DNA of 64,000 bases from Cyclina sinensis (taxonomy: Eukaryota; Mollusca; Bivalvia; Venerida; Veneridae), in contig JAAONU010000017.1 in NCBI GenBank assembly GCA_012932295.1, forward strand, positions 1,426,001-1,490,000. Direction: 5' to 3'. Below the pieces are notes generated by a model. That model made no database searches. It was not told the DNA's origin and worked only from the letters and a program-made list of their open reading frames with translations. Positions 12,020-21,530 of this stretch are shown in pieces. Position 1 is the first letter of the stretch, and each line of letters opens with the position of its first letter. A program made the translations under genes and the position numbers.

Positions 12020-12330
12020 AAGGCTGGAATTTTAAGTTGTTTAAAAATGCCTTACTGCTTTCTGTTGGTATTTCTGGTTGCGTGAACATTCTTACAGTTG
12101 AAGACTGTTATTTCTAATTTTAAAAACGTCGAACTGCTCTAGAATTGTATTTCAAGTTGTAAAATTATTCTTTCTGTTGTATGTCGGTGATTTTAGTTGT
12201 TGAAAATTCTTACTGCTAAGGCTAGTATTTCTAGTTGTTGGAAATTTCTTACTGCTGCATACCGGTATTTCTAGTCGTTGAGAAATAGCTTGCTGTTTTA
12301 CCCTAATGTTTCTAGATGTTTGAAATTATA
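12020..12330. repeat. degenerate tandem repeat, about 60-bp units
   Basis: The phrases CTTACTGCT and GGTATTTCTAGTTGTT recur in the same order roughly every 60 bp with many substitutions. It is an old, decayed tandem array. No coding frame runs through it. Confidence 0.5.
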
Positions 12331-12631
12331 TCTAATTCTGTTTTTTCAAAATCTTAAAAAAAACGGTTTTCTCTTACAGGCTGATTTTTCTAATAAATTC
12401 TTTCTTCAACACTCCAATAAAATACCGAAGAGGTGTCTTTATAAAATTTAAATGCAACTGAAAATATCTTATTGATGGTCGTTTGCAGTACGTATTTCAC
12501 GGTGATAGCATCTAAGAAAGATAACTCTCTTACAATTCAAATACATTGTGCGGTAGTCTTCTCCCTTCCTTTCCCTCTCTAGATGCGATGTGTTATAACG
12601 ACGATAATTTTGTCATTATTATGTGCATGTG

Positions 12632-12720
12632 CAAAAAAAAAAAAAAAAAAAAAAAAAAAACAGCAAAAAAAACAAAACACAACAACAAAAAACAAACAAA
12701 CAAACAAAAAACTAAAAATA
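12632..12720. repeat. poly-A and A/C-rich tract
   Basis: A run of nearly 30 A followed by AAC/CAAA-rich sequence. It could be the tail of a decayed retroposon, but no element body is recognisable next to it. Confidence 0.7.
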
Positions 12721-13220
12721 AAGTCATGGTATGGAAAATCTTACGAAATAGTCTATTATGTTAATTGCATCAAAACTGGAGTCAAATTTGATTTGAAGAC
12801 ACAAATGCATACACATCGTATTAAGCTGTTTACCTTCTTTGCTTTGTTTGAGCCGGATTTGAAATAACGAGTATGTCCATATTCTTTTTCAACTTTATAC
12901 CTTTTCTCTGTAACGAGTCAACTCCTGTTTTATTCGGATGGTTTTCAACTTTATACCTTTTCTCTGTAAAGTGTCAACTCTTTCTTCGGACGGTTCTTGA
13001 AAGAGGTTCTAACGATTCATGTCATGAACTTATGAACAACGTAAGAAAACATTTTTCTTTATTTATCGCTCTCCAAATCTAGCTCACATATTTTGCTGAG
13101 CATTTGCAAAAGTTTCTTCACTGACAGGAGCAAGTGAACGTACATTTATTAAACTTACTCGCATGGTAAGCTGTTTAAGATAAGCTCAATCAAGAACTCC
13201 CAATACAGTCAGGGTCTGTG

Positions 13221-13280
13221 TGCCCCCCCCCCCCCCCCCCCAACACACACACATACACAAAACAACAACAACAACAATGA
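13221..13280. repeat. poly-C tract with CA/ACA repeats
   Basis: About 20 consecutive C, then ACACACAC and CAACAACAA repeats. The C-run could form an i-motif, and its complement a G-quadruplex-like structure. Such runs are also prone to assembly error. Confidence 0.85.
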
Positions 13281-14099
13281 ACTCTTTTACACGTTTACAT
13301 AATTCTCTAACAGGATCGACGCTTAATAAACGAACAAAGTAATGACATCCAAATCTTCGTGAGTCCTTTGCTCTTCTTTTTCGAACACCAGTTGTTGCAT
13401 TCGTTTATTTTATTGACTGCATAAATGCACAACTTTATAATAACATTAGTTTAGTTTAAACATATTTGTTATGATTTGTAACATATGTAATATTAACTGT
13501 TCAAACTTCCAAATTACAAGAACATAAATGCATTGACATAGGCAAATGATTTGGACGAAAGCACATTGTACTGTTCACATGTAATAATTTATAATAAATA
13601 AACATGGCAAAATTAATAAAAATTTAAAGGTAATCACATTCTCAAAACCATTTATTTCGCTTAATTACGCAAAGGAGTAATATTTTTGTAAGGAAAAAAG
13701 AGAGGAAAATACAGCAGTGAAAAGAAATAAATACGAACAAGCAACAGTCCACGTTAAAACTCACTGATACAGCAGTTAACCACTTATAAATACAAACTTA
13801 CTCAAGTGCTCTTACTGTTTATTGCTTAGGGGTTATGCAAGATGCAAAGAATACTTTTGATTAGATGAAGTTAGTCTGCCACTGTCTTTGATAAATTTTT
13901 GGACACAAAGAAAAATTTCTTTATTTTCAATAACGTGTAATGATTTGTCACCAAATAATAATGTTTCAGCTGTGATATTGGCAGTGGTTCGTCTCAAGTT
14001 ACATAGAAGTGGCCGACGACATTCGAAAAAAGGTTACATCTACATTCTTCTCCCCAACAATCAATGATGATTATGACTGGGAGGCACGAGTCTGGGAAA

Positions 14100-14154
14100 C
14101 AGTCTTAGTAAAGAAAGAAAGAAAGAAACTAAGAAAGATATAAAGAAAAAAGAA

Positions 14155-14186
<32 letters not shown>

Positions 14187-14215
14187 AAAATAAAGAAAGA
14201 AAGAAAGAATGTGCA
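14100..14215. repeat. (GAAA)n microsatellite
   Basis: Interrupted GAAA tetranucleotide repeats. They lie downstream of the LINE remnant in its own (minus) orientation, where non-LTR elements often carry simple-repeat tails, so this may be its expanded 3' tail. Confidence 0.85.
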
Positions 14216-14296
14216 CTAGTTATAGATAAAAAAGATAAAAGAATAAATGGTGTTCTAGTTAAAAATAAGAACAGAATGTACAGGGACTAGACTTAA

Positions 14297-14560
14297 ACCG
14301 ACTCCAGTCTCTCCTTTATGATGCTGAGGTTGGGACTTGATTTGACATAACCTGGCAGACTATTCCATAGTCTGATAGTCCTTGGAAAGAAAGAGTTTGA
14401 GTGATACTGTGTCCGGGACTGGGGTATAAGGAAATTCTGATTTCTACATTCGAGTAAGAAATGTTGATTGTCTTCAGTTTCACCACAAACACAAAAAAGT
14501 GAATCAATTAAATTACGTAAGAAGAGGTGATATCTTTAACAACTACACCTTAAACGAAGT
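14297..14560 (-). pseudogene. LINE reverse-transcriptase ORF, C-terminal remnant
   Basis: Translating the minus strand gives the characteristic end of a non-LTR retrotransposon ORF2: a cysteine-histidine motif FCVCGETEDNQHFLLEC, followed by SFFPRTIRLWNSLP and a short tail ending ERLESV and a stop near 14,297. The C-x-C-G-x(n)-E-D-x-x-H-F-L-L-x-C pattern and the R-L-W-N-S-L-P phrase are typical of RT C-termini in Jockey/CR1/RTE-like LINEs. The frame cannot be followed with confidence above about 14,560, and no RT catalytic core is present, so the copy is 5'-truncated and dead. The frame was read by hand; the exact clade is not assigned. Confidence 0.8.
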
Positions 14561-15130
14561 CTGCAGCAAAATACCAGTGTAATAGTAAGGAGGCATACTG
14601 TGTTCGTTTCGTTTAAGTTCGGATTTAATTATATTCAGTGTAGGGACATTTTACAAATCCTGATAAATTGTTTCAGTCATGGATAGTAGAAAGAACCTAA
14701 CCAGAAATAAAATTAGAATTTTGTAGAAGATTTAAAAGGTATTGTGGTGTTAGGTCATTTGATACTAGTTATTTTACATTGTTTACATTTTTATTAAACA
14801 ATACAGGTTTGTTCTGTCACCAGAATGTAGAAATCGATTCAACGATCTGTATGAAATTGCATCTTTTCTTGTAAAAGTATTCTGAAAATATGCCAAAAAA
14901 AGTAAACTGAATTAAAACTAGATTTTGCCATAACCTAACGTATTGAAAATAGGCACAACTATACATTAGGATTAAAATTATTGATTTTATTGCAAAGTAG
15001 AATTTATTTTGCCTTACTTTTAACAAAGTTAAAATTATAAAAAGAAAAAACAAACAAACAAAAAAACAATGAATGAATTGTGTATCGGCCACCGTGAAAT
15101 TTGCGTCTCAAAATATTTGGTGGTGTAATA
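14561..15130. other. intergenic stretch
   Basis: AT-rich DNA between the LINE remnant and the FBXO33 promoter. It may contain more decayed LINE sequence. No gene seen. Confidence 0.4.
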
Positions 15131-15136
15131 CCTATC

Positions 15137-15184
15137 TGCGCAGTAACGGAGTAAATACGTTGTCCACGTGACACATGACGTCAG
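15137..15184 (+). promoter_or_regulatory. FBXO33 proximal promoter: E-box and CRE
   Basis: A palindromic E-box CACGTG (15165-15170) and a full CRE TGACGTCA (15176-15183) lie 6 and 3 helical turns or fewer before the FBXO33 ATG at 15198, with CTGCGCAG (NRF1-like half site) at about 15137. Binding of bZIP (CREB/ATF) and bHLH factors to these sites is known. No TATA box is obvious. The transcription start is not defined here, so the sites could even lie within a short 5' UTR. Confidence 0.5.
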
Positions 15185-15197
15185 ACAATAGAAAATA

Positions 15198-15571
15198 ATG
15201 GCAGGACACAGCTGGGCGCTTATGCCCAGTGTCCTTATTGTGGAAATTTTGTCGTACCTGTCATTAAAGGACAGATTAAATGCTTCTTCGGTGTGCAAAA
15301 GATGGAGGTCTTATTTATTCCAAGCTAAACTTTGGCCAAGGCTGTCTGTTTGTTTGCGTAGAAACCGCAGACAGAAGAACAAATTTTTGGCAGATATCTG
15401 CGGACGTTTTGTTCGCGAATGCGCAATTTATTTCGACCCTCACGATAGCGAGGAATTGAAAGACTGTTACAGACTTCTTCAAATGCTTAGTGATAACAAA
15501 AACTTACAAGTGCTTCAATTACAACCACGAAGTAGTCATATTGAATGGACAGAAACCGTGACCTGTGGCAG
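15198..15571 (+). CDS. FBXO33: FBXO33-like exon 1 (F-box)
   Basis: Encodes residues 1-124 plus two bases of Arg-125. It contains the whole F-box and ends GGCAG|GTAAAT. The frame hits TAA two bases into the intron, so the splice is required. Confidence 0.88.
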
Positions 15572-18500
15572 GTAAATATTTTTGTTTCTATTTAGGCCAA
15601 TCAGCTGTGTGTTAAAAATAGTAACAGAATGTAAACATCAACATCAGTCACGTGATATCTATCAATTTTTAAATGAATTAGGTAAAAACACCAACATAGC
15701 AAGGCTGTTTAATAGTAATTTTTACATCTTGACCCTAGTCCAAATTATTAGACTTGAAAAAAGTTATTTAACGTTTTATATTTATCATTGTGACTTTTTA
15801 CATCTTCTATTATCAAGGCTTTTTTCAACGTAACATGGAAAATGAAAAATGTAAAATATCAGATATAATGAAGGGTAAATGTGAAATAGGTTACGTATAG
15901 GTTTTATTATTAGGACTAATCTTGACCCATTTTTCAAATTGCCAGTTTATGTTTTATTTTTAAATTATCTAAAGAGCTGATTTAACAGGATGAGTTAAAG
16001 TTTGAGTTTGCTTTTCCATGTAACATCGGTCAAATGTATAGAATTGCACTTTGCAGGTTTGTACAGCAACTGGAATGCATAATAAGGACTAGCAGGAAAC
16101 TGAAGCACATATCGCTAGGTTGCTCAGAAGAATTAATGGCACATTCGGGATATTTGGTAGACATTCTTTCAAGCCAACACTGTACCAGTCTTCAGGCTCT
16201 CCATCTTGCCAGTGTCAAAGAGGATTCGGAAAATTATGGTATTGTGGACCTGGATGTATACAAATTTCGATGTTTCACAAATCTGAAACATTTGAGTATA
16301 GACTATGACTTTCTTGATAATCAGTTCCTACATATCTTCTCAGATTCCAGAAGAACACCATTGAAAACTTTGGCTATCAATGTTCATGGTGTTGGGCCAG
16401 AGCATGAGAAGGTCACAAATGCATCATGGCGTCAGTTTTCCAGCCACAATAAAAGCATTGAGGTAGCAATAAATCTGGTACATTCCTACACTGGTGTGAC
16501 AAATCTTCTAGACATTCTGAAGCAAGATCTCCCCTTGACTCACTTCCGACAGTTCTTTTGCTCAAAAATTAATGTCCCTGCCTTGGGTTTGATGTCCAAC
16601 TACTACTACAGTACTCTGAAATCTGTGCACATAGTGGATGGATTTGATCGTGTTCCATCTCCATATGAAGTCACAACTGATGAGGACCCTTTTGTTATGA
16701 TGGCCTGGAAATGTCTCAACCTGTCCCAGTTTACACTGATTGGTATAGTATTAAATGATAATTATTTTTCAGCTCATGTAAGAGAATAATTTAATGAAAC
16801 CAATTGAAATTTTTTTAATCCCTGTCTTATCTTCCCTAGACTTGTAACATAGATATATCAACAATTTTTCTTTGCAGTTCAGCACTGTGTGTAAGATATA
16901 ATCAAATCTTTTGATTAGACACAATAACTTTTATTGGTTTCACTTTGATCAATCCACATTCTAAGTGTTAGAAGCCATCAGAGAACATATTGTTAGCATT
17001 ATGCATCAATTCTGAGTTTGATATTCACTCATAATAGGTCTAAATTTTTCAAGTAGACAGTTCTAATTTCTGCAAATTGAAATGCATGTACAATTTTAAA
17101 TGGCTTTTAATCTTAATACCACATGTAGGTTATCAGATATCTGACAATGATGTTGTGGCTATAGCACGATTGAGGGGAGACCGTTTAAAGCATCTCAACA
17201 TTCCGGGTTCGTGTATTGGATGGGTTGATGAGGATGTGGAAGTTGTTGGCAACATAGAACCAGAGTTTGCTGACATGGTAAATTGTAGATTTTTTATTGT
17301 GTTTTTGTAGCAGAGGTATAATACGGCACTTGTACCCCCTTGCCTATCAGCTAGCTTTTATGGCGAAGTGGTAGAGTGTCCTCTTGGTAATCGAAGGTAC
17401 CCGAGTTCAAACCCAGCTCGGGGCAGGTGAATTTTTCCGGGTTACATTTGGCGCCCAACGTAAATAACTCACGAGTTTAGATGTGATGGCGCCCTTAGAA
17501 AGTCCCACGGACATTCACTACTCCAAGAATTTGAGGACGAATTCTTAGAAGGAGGGGGTGTATGTAGCAGAGGTATAATACAGCACTTGTACTCCCTTGC
17601 CTATCAGCTAGCTTTTATGGCGACGTGGTAGAGTGTCCGCTTAGGAATCGAAGGTACCCGAGTTCAAACCCAGCTCGGGGCAGGTGGATTTTTCCGGGTT
17701 ACATTTTGTTTAATAAAGTGAATACACCTAAGCAGATTATGATATTGAGAAACAAGCGCTACATTCCAATGAAAGCTATGCCCCGTGTGGGGGGCATGGA
17801 CCTTTGACACCATGATCTTTAAGTGGGTCCGGTAGGTAGAGTTCATCAAGGTGCATGCTCCTGAGAAGTTTGGAGGCTGTAGGTGGAAGGACTTGCATGT
17901 TATGGTCAAGGTTAAAGTTTTGTGACAGACAGACAGACAAAAATGTGCTCCCACCTACAAAGAGGACAAGTTAATAAAGTGATGTTTTTCAGAAATTTGT
18001 AAATTGTGAAAAAAGCATAGGTTTTCTCAAATGTGTGACTATTTTTCTTTAATTTGAACATGAAATTTAAGATTAAAAACATATTTTAAGCCATAAAAGG
18101 ATGCTTTTTGAAACTGTTTTCATGATCTACTTCAGTTTTTCATATCAAGGTGAAGATTTCAAGTCGCAGCATACAGTATCAAACAAATCTGATGTCATTA
18201 TGCATTATAAATTGGTTATGACTGAAAGAACTCACCGATGTAAACAATTTTTTTTTTAAACAATTTTGAAGTTGATTTGATCTTCAAAATTTGTGAATTG
18301 AATAAAGATGGGCTGTATAAGGTGTTACATGTATAAGGTAAAACAAAGGACACAGAATTATTATGCTTATGAAAAATTTGCATTTTTATGCCCCCGAAGG
18401 GAGGCATATAGTTTTTGAACTGTCAGTCCGTCCATAAACTTTGGCCATGACTTCCTTTATTAGTAAGTGGATTCACTACTTCATACTTGAACACAACAGC

Positions 18501-19942
18501 CCATTGGACGATACCTTCCATCTGACCTATATTTATTTGACCTTGACCCCTAAATTACCTTCACATTGAAGATCCAATTGTCCAAAACTTTACCATTGGC
18601 CATAACTTCCTTATCAGTAAGTGGATATGCTTCATACTTGGACACATCACCCCTTTGGACAATACGTTCCCACCAACATATATTTATTTGACCTTGAAGA
18701 TCCAATTGTCCAAAAACTTTAACATTGTCCGTAACTTCCTTATTAGTAAGTGGATTTACTTCATACTTGGGCACAACATCCCTTTGGATAAGACCTTCCC
18801 ATTGACCTATATTTATTTGACCTTGAAGATCCAGTTGTCCAAAAACTTTAACATTGGCTATAACTTCCATATTAGTAAGTGGATACACTTCATACTTGGA
18901 CAGAACATCCCTTTGGATAAGACCTTCCCACTGACCTATATTTATTTGACCTTGACCCCTGATTGACTGGTCCTCAGCTCAAAGGTCAAAGCACGGCTTT
19001 CGGGGGCATTGGCATCTTACAGTGACAGTTCTTGTTTTTTAACCAAAGATTGACAGGTTGTGGATTAGAAACATCTGAAATGGCTACTGTGAATGATTCC
19101 AATGTTTTGTAAATAGAAGAGAATTTTGTTCTGCTGGTTAACCACATCTTTATGTAATAGCTTTGTGTATGTACATCAGACTAAAATGTAAATTCTTTTC
19201 CAAATGTTTTTAGATCTCATCGAGTTTAGGAAGAGCGTGGAAACCATTGGAGGATGACCAGCTGCCTGATGCAGTGTTGGATGACTGGGCAGATGCTGAA
19301 CTGGCCTATAATGAAATCTTATTAAAAGACCAAGAGTACCAGAGACCTGGGCAGGTATGATAAGATATATACACCAAGTTGAAATTGAATTTGTACCAGA
19401 GACCTGGGCAGGTATGATAAGATATATATACCAAGTTGAAATTGAATTTGTACCAGAGACCTGGGCAGGTATGATAAGATATATATACCAAGTTGAAATT
19501 GAATTTGTACCAGAGACCTGGGCAGATACAATAAGATATATACCAAGTTTTAGTTGTGTTTGTACCAGAGACCTGGACAGGTACAATAAGAAATATAGAT
19601 GTACCAAGTTGAAGTTGTATTTGTCTAACTTTGATAAAACTTTGGTTTACGCTGAATCCTGAAAAATTGGAGGAGATGCAGTTGTTCTGTTAACCTTTAC
19701 CTTGCTAAATAGCTAAAATGGACTTGTCCATCTTTCAGTTTGGACAGATCCATTAATTGTTTATGGGGATGCATATTGAAAGTTTACTGACTGAATGAGT
19801 TTCCTTTTAGCTGCTTAATTGTTTTGAAATGGCAAGTTCCATTTGTTTTCATACAGAAAGAGGTTAAAACAAATGTCAGCAGTCTTAAAGAAATTTGAGT
19901 ATTTCTTGTTTATTTCAGGAAGTTTCAGCAACAACCAGTTAG
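15198..19942 (+). CDS. FBXO33: F-box only protein 33-like, five exons
   Basis: Five exons joined in frame (15198-15571, 16057-16742, 17129-17277, 19214-19354, 19919-19942) give 1,374 nt, a 457-residue protein. F-box proteins bridge a substrate to SKP1-CUL1 in an SCF ubiquitin ligase. The F-box is near the N-terminus at about residues 8-50: LMPSVLIVEILSYLSLKDRL, then ASSVCKRWRS. The rest is leucine-rich (LKHISLGCSEEL, LQALHLASVKED, FTNLKHLSIDYDFLDNQ, RLKHLNIPGSCIGW), as in FBXO33, which has degenerate LRR-like repeats. It is somewhat shorter than vertebrate FBXO33 (about 550 aa), mainly at the N-terminus. All introns are GT-AG. The ATG is the first in the open frame after the promoter motifs. 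Assignment to FBXO33 rather than another F-box/LRR protein is from memory of the family. Confidence 0.85.
16057..16742 (+). CDS. FBXO33: FBXO33-like exon 2 (leucine-rich core)
   Basis: Starts after ACTTTGCAG, completing an Arg codon, and ends ATTG|GTATAG in phase 1. It carries most of the LRR-like body (about 228 residues). The open frame continues backwards into the intron as far as an ATG at 16034, but the acceptor and the phase match with exon 1 argue against that start. Confidence 0.87.
17129..17277 (+). CDS. FBXO33: FBXO33-like exon 3
   Basis: A 149-nt exon between ACCACATGTAG and GACATG|GTAAAT. It encodes GYQISDNDVVAIARLRGDRL and continues to EPEFADM, with a leucine-rich segment and an acidic end. 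Phase 1 in, phase 0 out. Confidence 0.87.
17306..17703 (+). mobile_element. TRIM-like LTR element with tRNA-like terminal repeats
   Basis: Two 141-bp direct repeats (17306-17446 and 17563-17703) begin TGTAGCAGAGG and end GGGTTACA, so they carry the TG...CA ends of LTRs. The internal part is only 116 bp. Two bases after the first repeat is TGGCGCCCAACGT, a primer-binding site matching the 3' end of the Lys tRNA used by many retroelements. Just before the second repeat is the purine tract AGAAGGAGGGGG. TTTT flanks both sides as a possible 4-bp target duplication. There is no gag or pol: a terminal-repeat retrotransposon in miniature. Each repeat also holds an A box (TGGCGAAGTGG, TGGCGACGTGG) and a B box (AGTTCAAACC). 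It lies in FBXO33 intron 3, sense orientation. Confidence 0.78.
17361..17413 (+). promoter_or_regulatory. tRNA-type A and B boxes in left terminal repeat
   Basis: TGGCGAAGTGG at 17361-17371 fits the Pol III A-box consensus, and AGTTCAAACC at 17404-17413 fits the B box, at tRNA-like spacing. The T-arm does not pair canonically: CCCGAG pairs with CTCGGG across an 11-nt loop. So this is tRNA-like, not an intact tRNA gene. Confidence 0.6.
17776..17965. repeat. dispersed repeat in FBXO33 intron 3
   Basis: Contains GTGCATGCTCCTGAGAAGTT, GGAAGGACTTGCAT and GGTTAAAGTTTTGTGACAGA. A diverged copy with the same order of motifs is at about 61,045-61,195. Bounded at the left by GTGTGGGGGGCATGGACC. A high-copy dispersed element is the likeliest reading. 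Confidence 0.6.
18385..19035. mobile_element. dispersed element with 129-bp internal repeats
   Basis: Bounded by TATGCCCCCGAAGGGAGGCA at the left and TTTCGGGGGCATTGGC, then CAGTGACAGTTCTTG, at the right. Inside are about four units spaced 129 bp (CCATAACTTCC at 18600, 18729 and 18858, earlier variant at about 18443). Because 129 is a multiple of three, open frames with repeated peptides appear on both strands; these are not genes. A reverse-oriented relative lies at 50,752-51,165. Non-autonomous and of unknown class. Confidence 0.7.
19214..19354 (+). CDS. FBXO33: FBXO33-like exon 4, end lies in a minisatellite
   Basis: A 141-nt exon after ATGTTTTTAG, encoding ISSSLGRAWKPLEDDQLPDA and on to EYQRPGQ. 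The last 18 nt (TACCAGAGACCTGGGCAG) and the donor GTATGA are the first copy of a 57-bp tandem repeat that continues into the intron. Reading through the donor meets TGA at once. Confidence 0.82.
19337..19610 (+). repeat. 57-bp minisatellite across exon 4 / intron 4 of FBXO33
   Basis: TACCAGAGACCTGGGCAG recurs at 19337, 19394, 19451 and 19508 (57-bp steps) and, with one change, at 19563. The first copy is the 3' end of exon 4. GT donors follow copies 1, 2, 3 and 5; in copy 4 GTATGA has become ATACAA. The unit is a multiple of three, and one intronic frame is open from 19357 to 19662 only for that reason. Confidence 0.92.
19690..19797 (+). mobile_element. truncated copy of TTAACCYTTACC MITE family
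   Basis: Starts TTAACCTTTACCTTGCT and shares AAAATGGACTTGTCCAT, GGACAGATCCATTAA and GTTTATGGGG with the full copy at 31,422-31,632. The right part is missing. It lies in FBXO33 intron 4. Confidence 0.65.
19919..19942 (+). CDS. FBXO33: FBXO33-like exon 5 (last eight codons)
   Basis: After the acceptor TTGTTTATTTCAG the frame reads GAA GTT TCA and so on to EVSATTS and TAG. Phase 0 agrees with exon 4. The short tail makes this the least certain exon. The 3' UTR would follow. Confidence 0.65.
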   Translation, partial: EVSATTS

Positions 19943-21530
19943 AGACTGACAGTTCATTTGATATGAATATCCATTAGGAAATAACTAAAATTTAGGAAAG
20001 AACAGTTATTCAAATATGAAAACAAATATTCTCATAGAAACGGGTGAAGAGAAAGGTCCATGCGTCTCAGAACAGCTTTATTCATTTTGAAAATGCTGAT
20101 TTAAACAGTAAATCTATAATATTAAAATATCCAATCAAATTCATTTGTTTTGATAACAAAAGGAAGAGTCAGATTGATTAATAAGATCTTGGTCGCCAGA
20201 GGTGATCTGAAAATACGAATATATGATTGGAAAATGACAAGAAGTTGGAGGCAATAACTTTGAAAAAGTGGTGTAGGGAGATCAGATCTGTCTGTTAAAA
20301 AAAAAATTGTGATAACTCGACTCCGAAGTAGACACAGCCAGTGTGATAACAGATTCAAATGGATGACACACTTGTGATATATAAATGCTGGAGTAAAGAT
20401 TCGACTTGAATAGATTTTTCTCCACAACAACATATTCTAGTCCAACTTCAATGACCACATGGTCGACCAGTGGAATATACTACTAAGAGCTTTCAAGAAC
20501 ATTTTTATTGTTACCTTTGAAGGTAAAAAAAGTGCTTATATTGAAATATGTAACTTGATGACTAACTTAAATAACTTGTTCCAGCATAATGAGTCAAACT
20601 TGTTCATTTATTTAAACAAAGTTGGTATGTAGGTATTTCTTCATTTGTTTGTGATTGTACAATGTATATGGTTGGTCTATTTATTTATATATAAGGAACT
20701 GATATTTGATGATTGTCCTTTTCCTTGTATTTCAGATATGACTTTGAATTCTGATTTAGCACAATTGTCTCATATTGTGAAAACAACCTTGTACATATTG
20801 TAAAATATTTGAAGTTTTATCTTGTTAAATGTATTTATTTTCATCTTGTTTTCATTTCATTATAAGCCTTTTGTCTTTTTTTTATGAGCTAAGCTTGTCT
20901 AATGTCCATTTGTCTAACTGAATTCCCTGATAAATATGAAGTCTGAAAATGGTCACCGCAAATCTTAAACCATTGAAATGGTAATAAATAGCAACTAGAA
21001 CAACAAAAAATGTTGTTTTGATTTCTTTTGTATAAAATAAGTATGGTAAATGGTGTAGTTTAAAAACTGAAACAGTACTGTATGTCTTTGCCTTGCTCGA
21101 GAAAATAACGATAACACAAATTGGTTTGTATTTTTATAAAAGTAGAAATTAATATTTACATTTTTTATGTCAATTTAATGTCGATTCTTGATCCTAAAAT
21201 TAGAATCTTTAAATGTAGAAAGTGACATTTCTGTGTGAATTGTATGAGAGTGTTTCTCCTAAGTATATTTTTTTATTGTAAGTAGGTTTCAGGTAGAATG
21301 CTAGAGGGATCATGGTTTTCTCTTGTATTTATTTAGTCTTTTTTTTCTGTTTACTTTTATTATTATCTTGCCTAGGCTGCAGTAAATAGTGCTTTTGGAT
21401 TTATCTTACAGCTGTGTATACATTTTGAGTCTTAACCCAGATATGTGTAAAATGATTGAACTTGTAATGTAAAGTTACCATTGTATTTTTGTTGAGTCAT
21501 TCTTGAAGAATAAACAATTTTGAACTTGGA
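19943..21530 (+). other. probable FBXO33 3' UTR
   Basis: Non-coding sequence following the stop. AATAAA occurs at 20983-20988 and 21509-21514; the second is followed by T-rich DNA and is a credible polyadenylation signal, giving a 3' UTR of about 1.6 kb. The real end needs transcript data. Confidence 0.45.

Larger units (their letters stand above)
10948..14099. other. non-coding stretch with low-complexity tracts
   Basis: No supported exon. Contents include a degenerate repeat (12,020-12,330), a poly-A run with an A/C-rich tail (12,632-12,720) and a poly-C run followed by CA repeats (13,221-13,280). Missing 5' exons of the minus-strand split gene may be hidden here, but I could not fix any. 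Confidence 0.5.

Noticed and set aside
12546..12867. lysine-rich small proteins
   Set aside because: They are translations of the poly-A and A/C-rich tract.
17354..17424. a functional tRNA gene in each terminal repeat
   Set aside because: A and B boxes are present, but the T-arm pairing is non-canonical and the acceptor ends do not pair well; the boxes sit inside an LTR-like repeat.
18550..18966. two overlapping protein genes on opposite strands with repeated peptides
   Set aside because: Both frames exist only because the tandem unit is 129 bp, a multiple of three; the sequence belongs to a dispersed element.
19357..19662. a plus-strand gene with 19-residue repeats (QVEIEFVPETWAGM)
   Set aside because: It is the intronic minisatellite in FBXO33 read in another frame.
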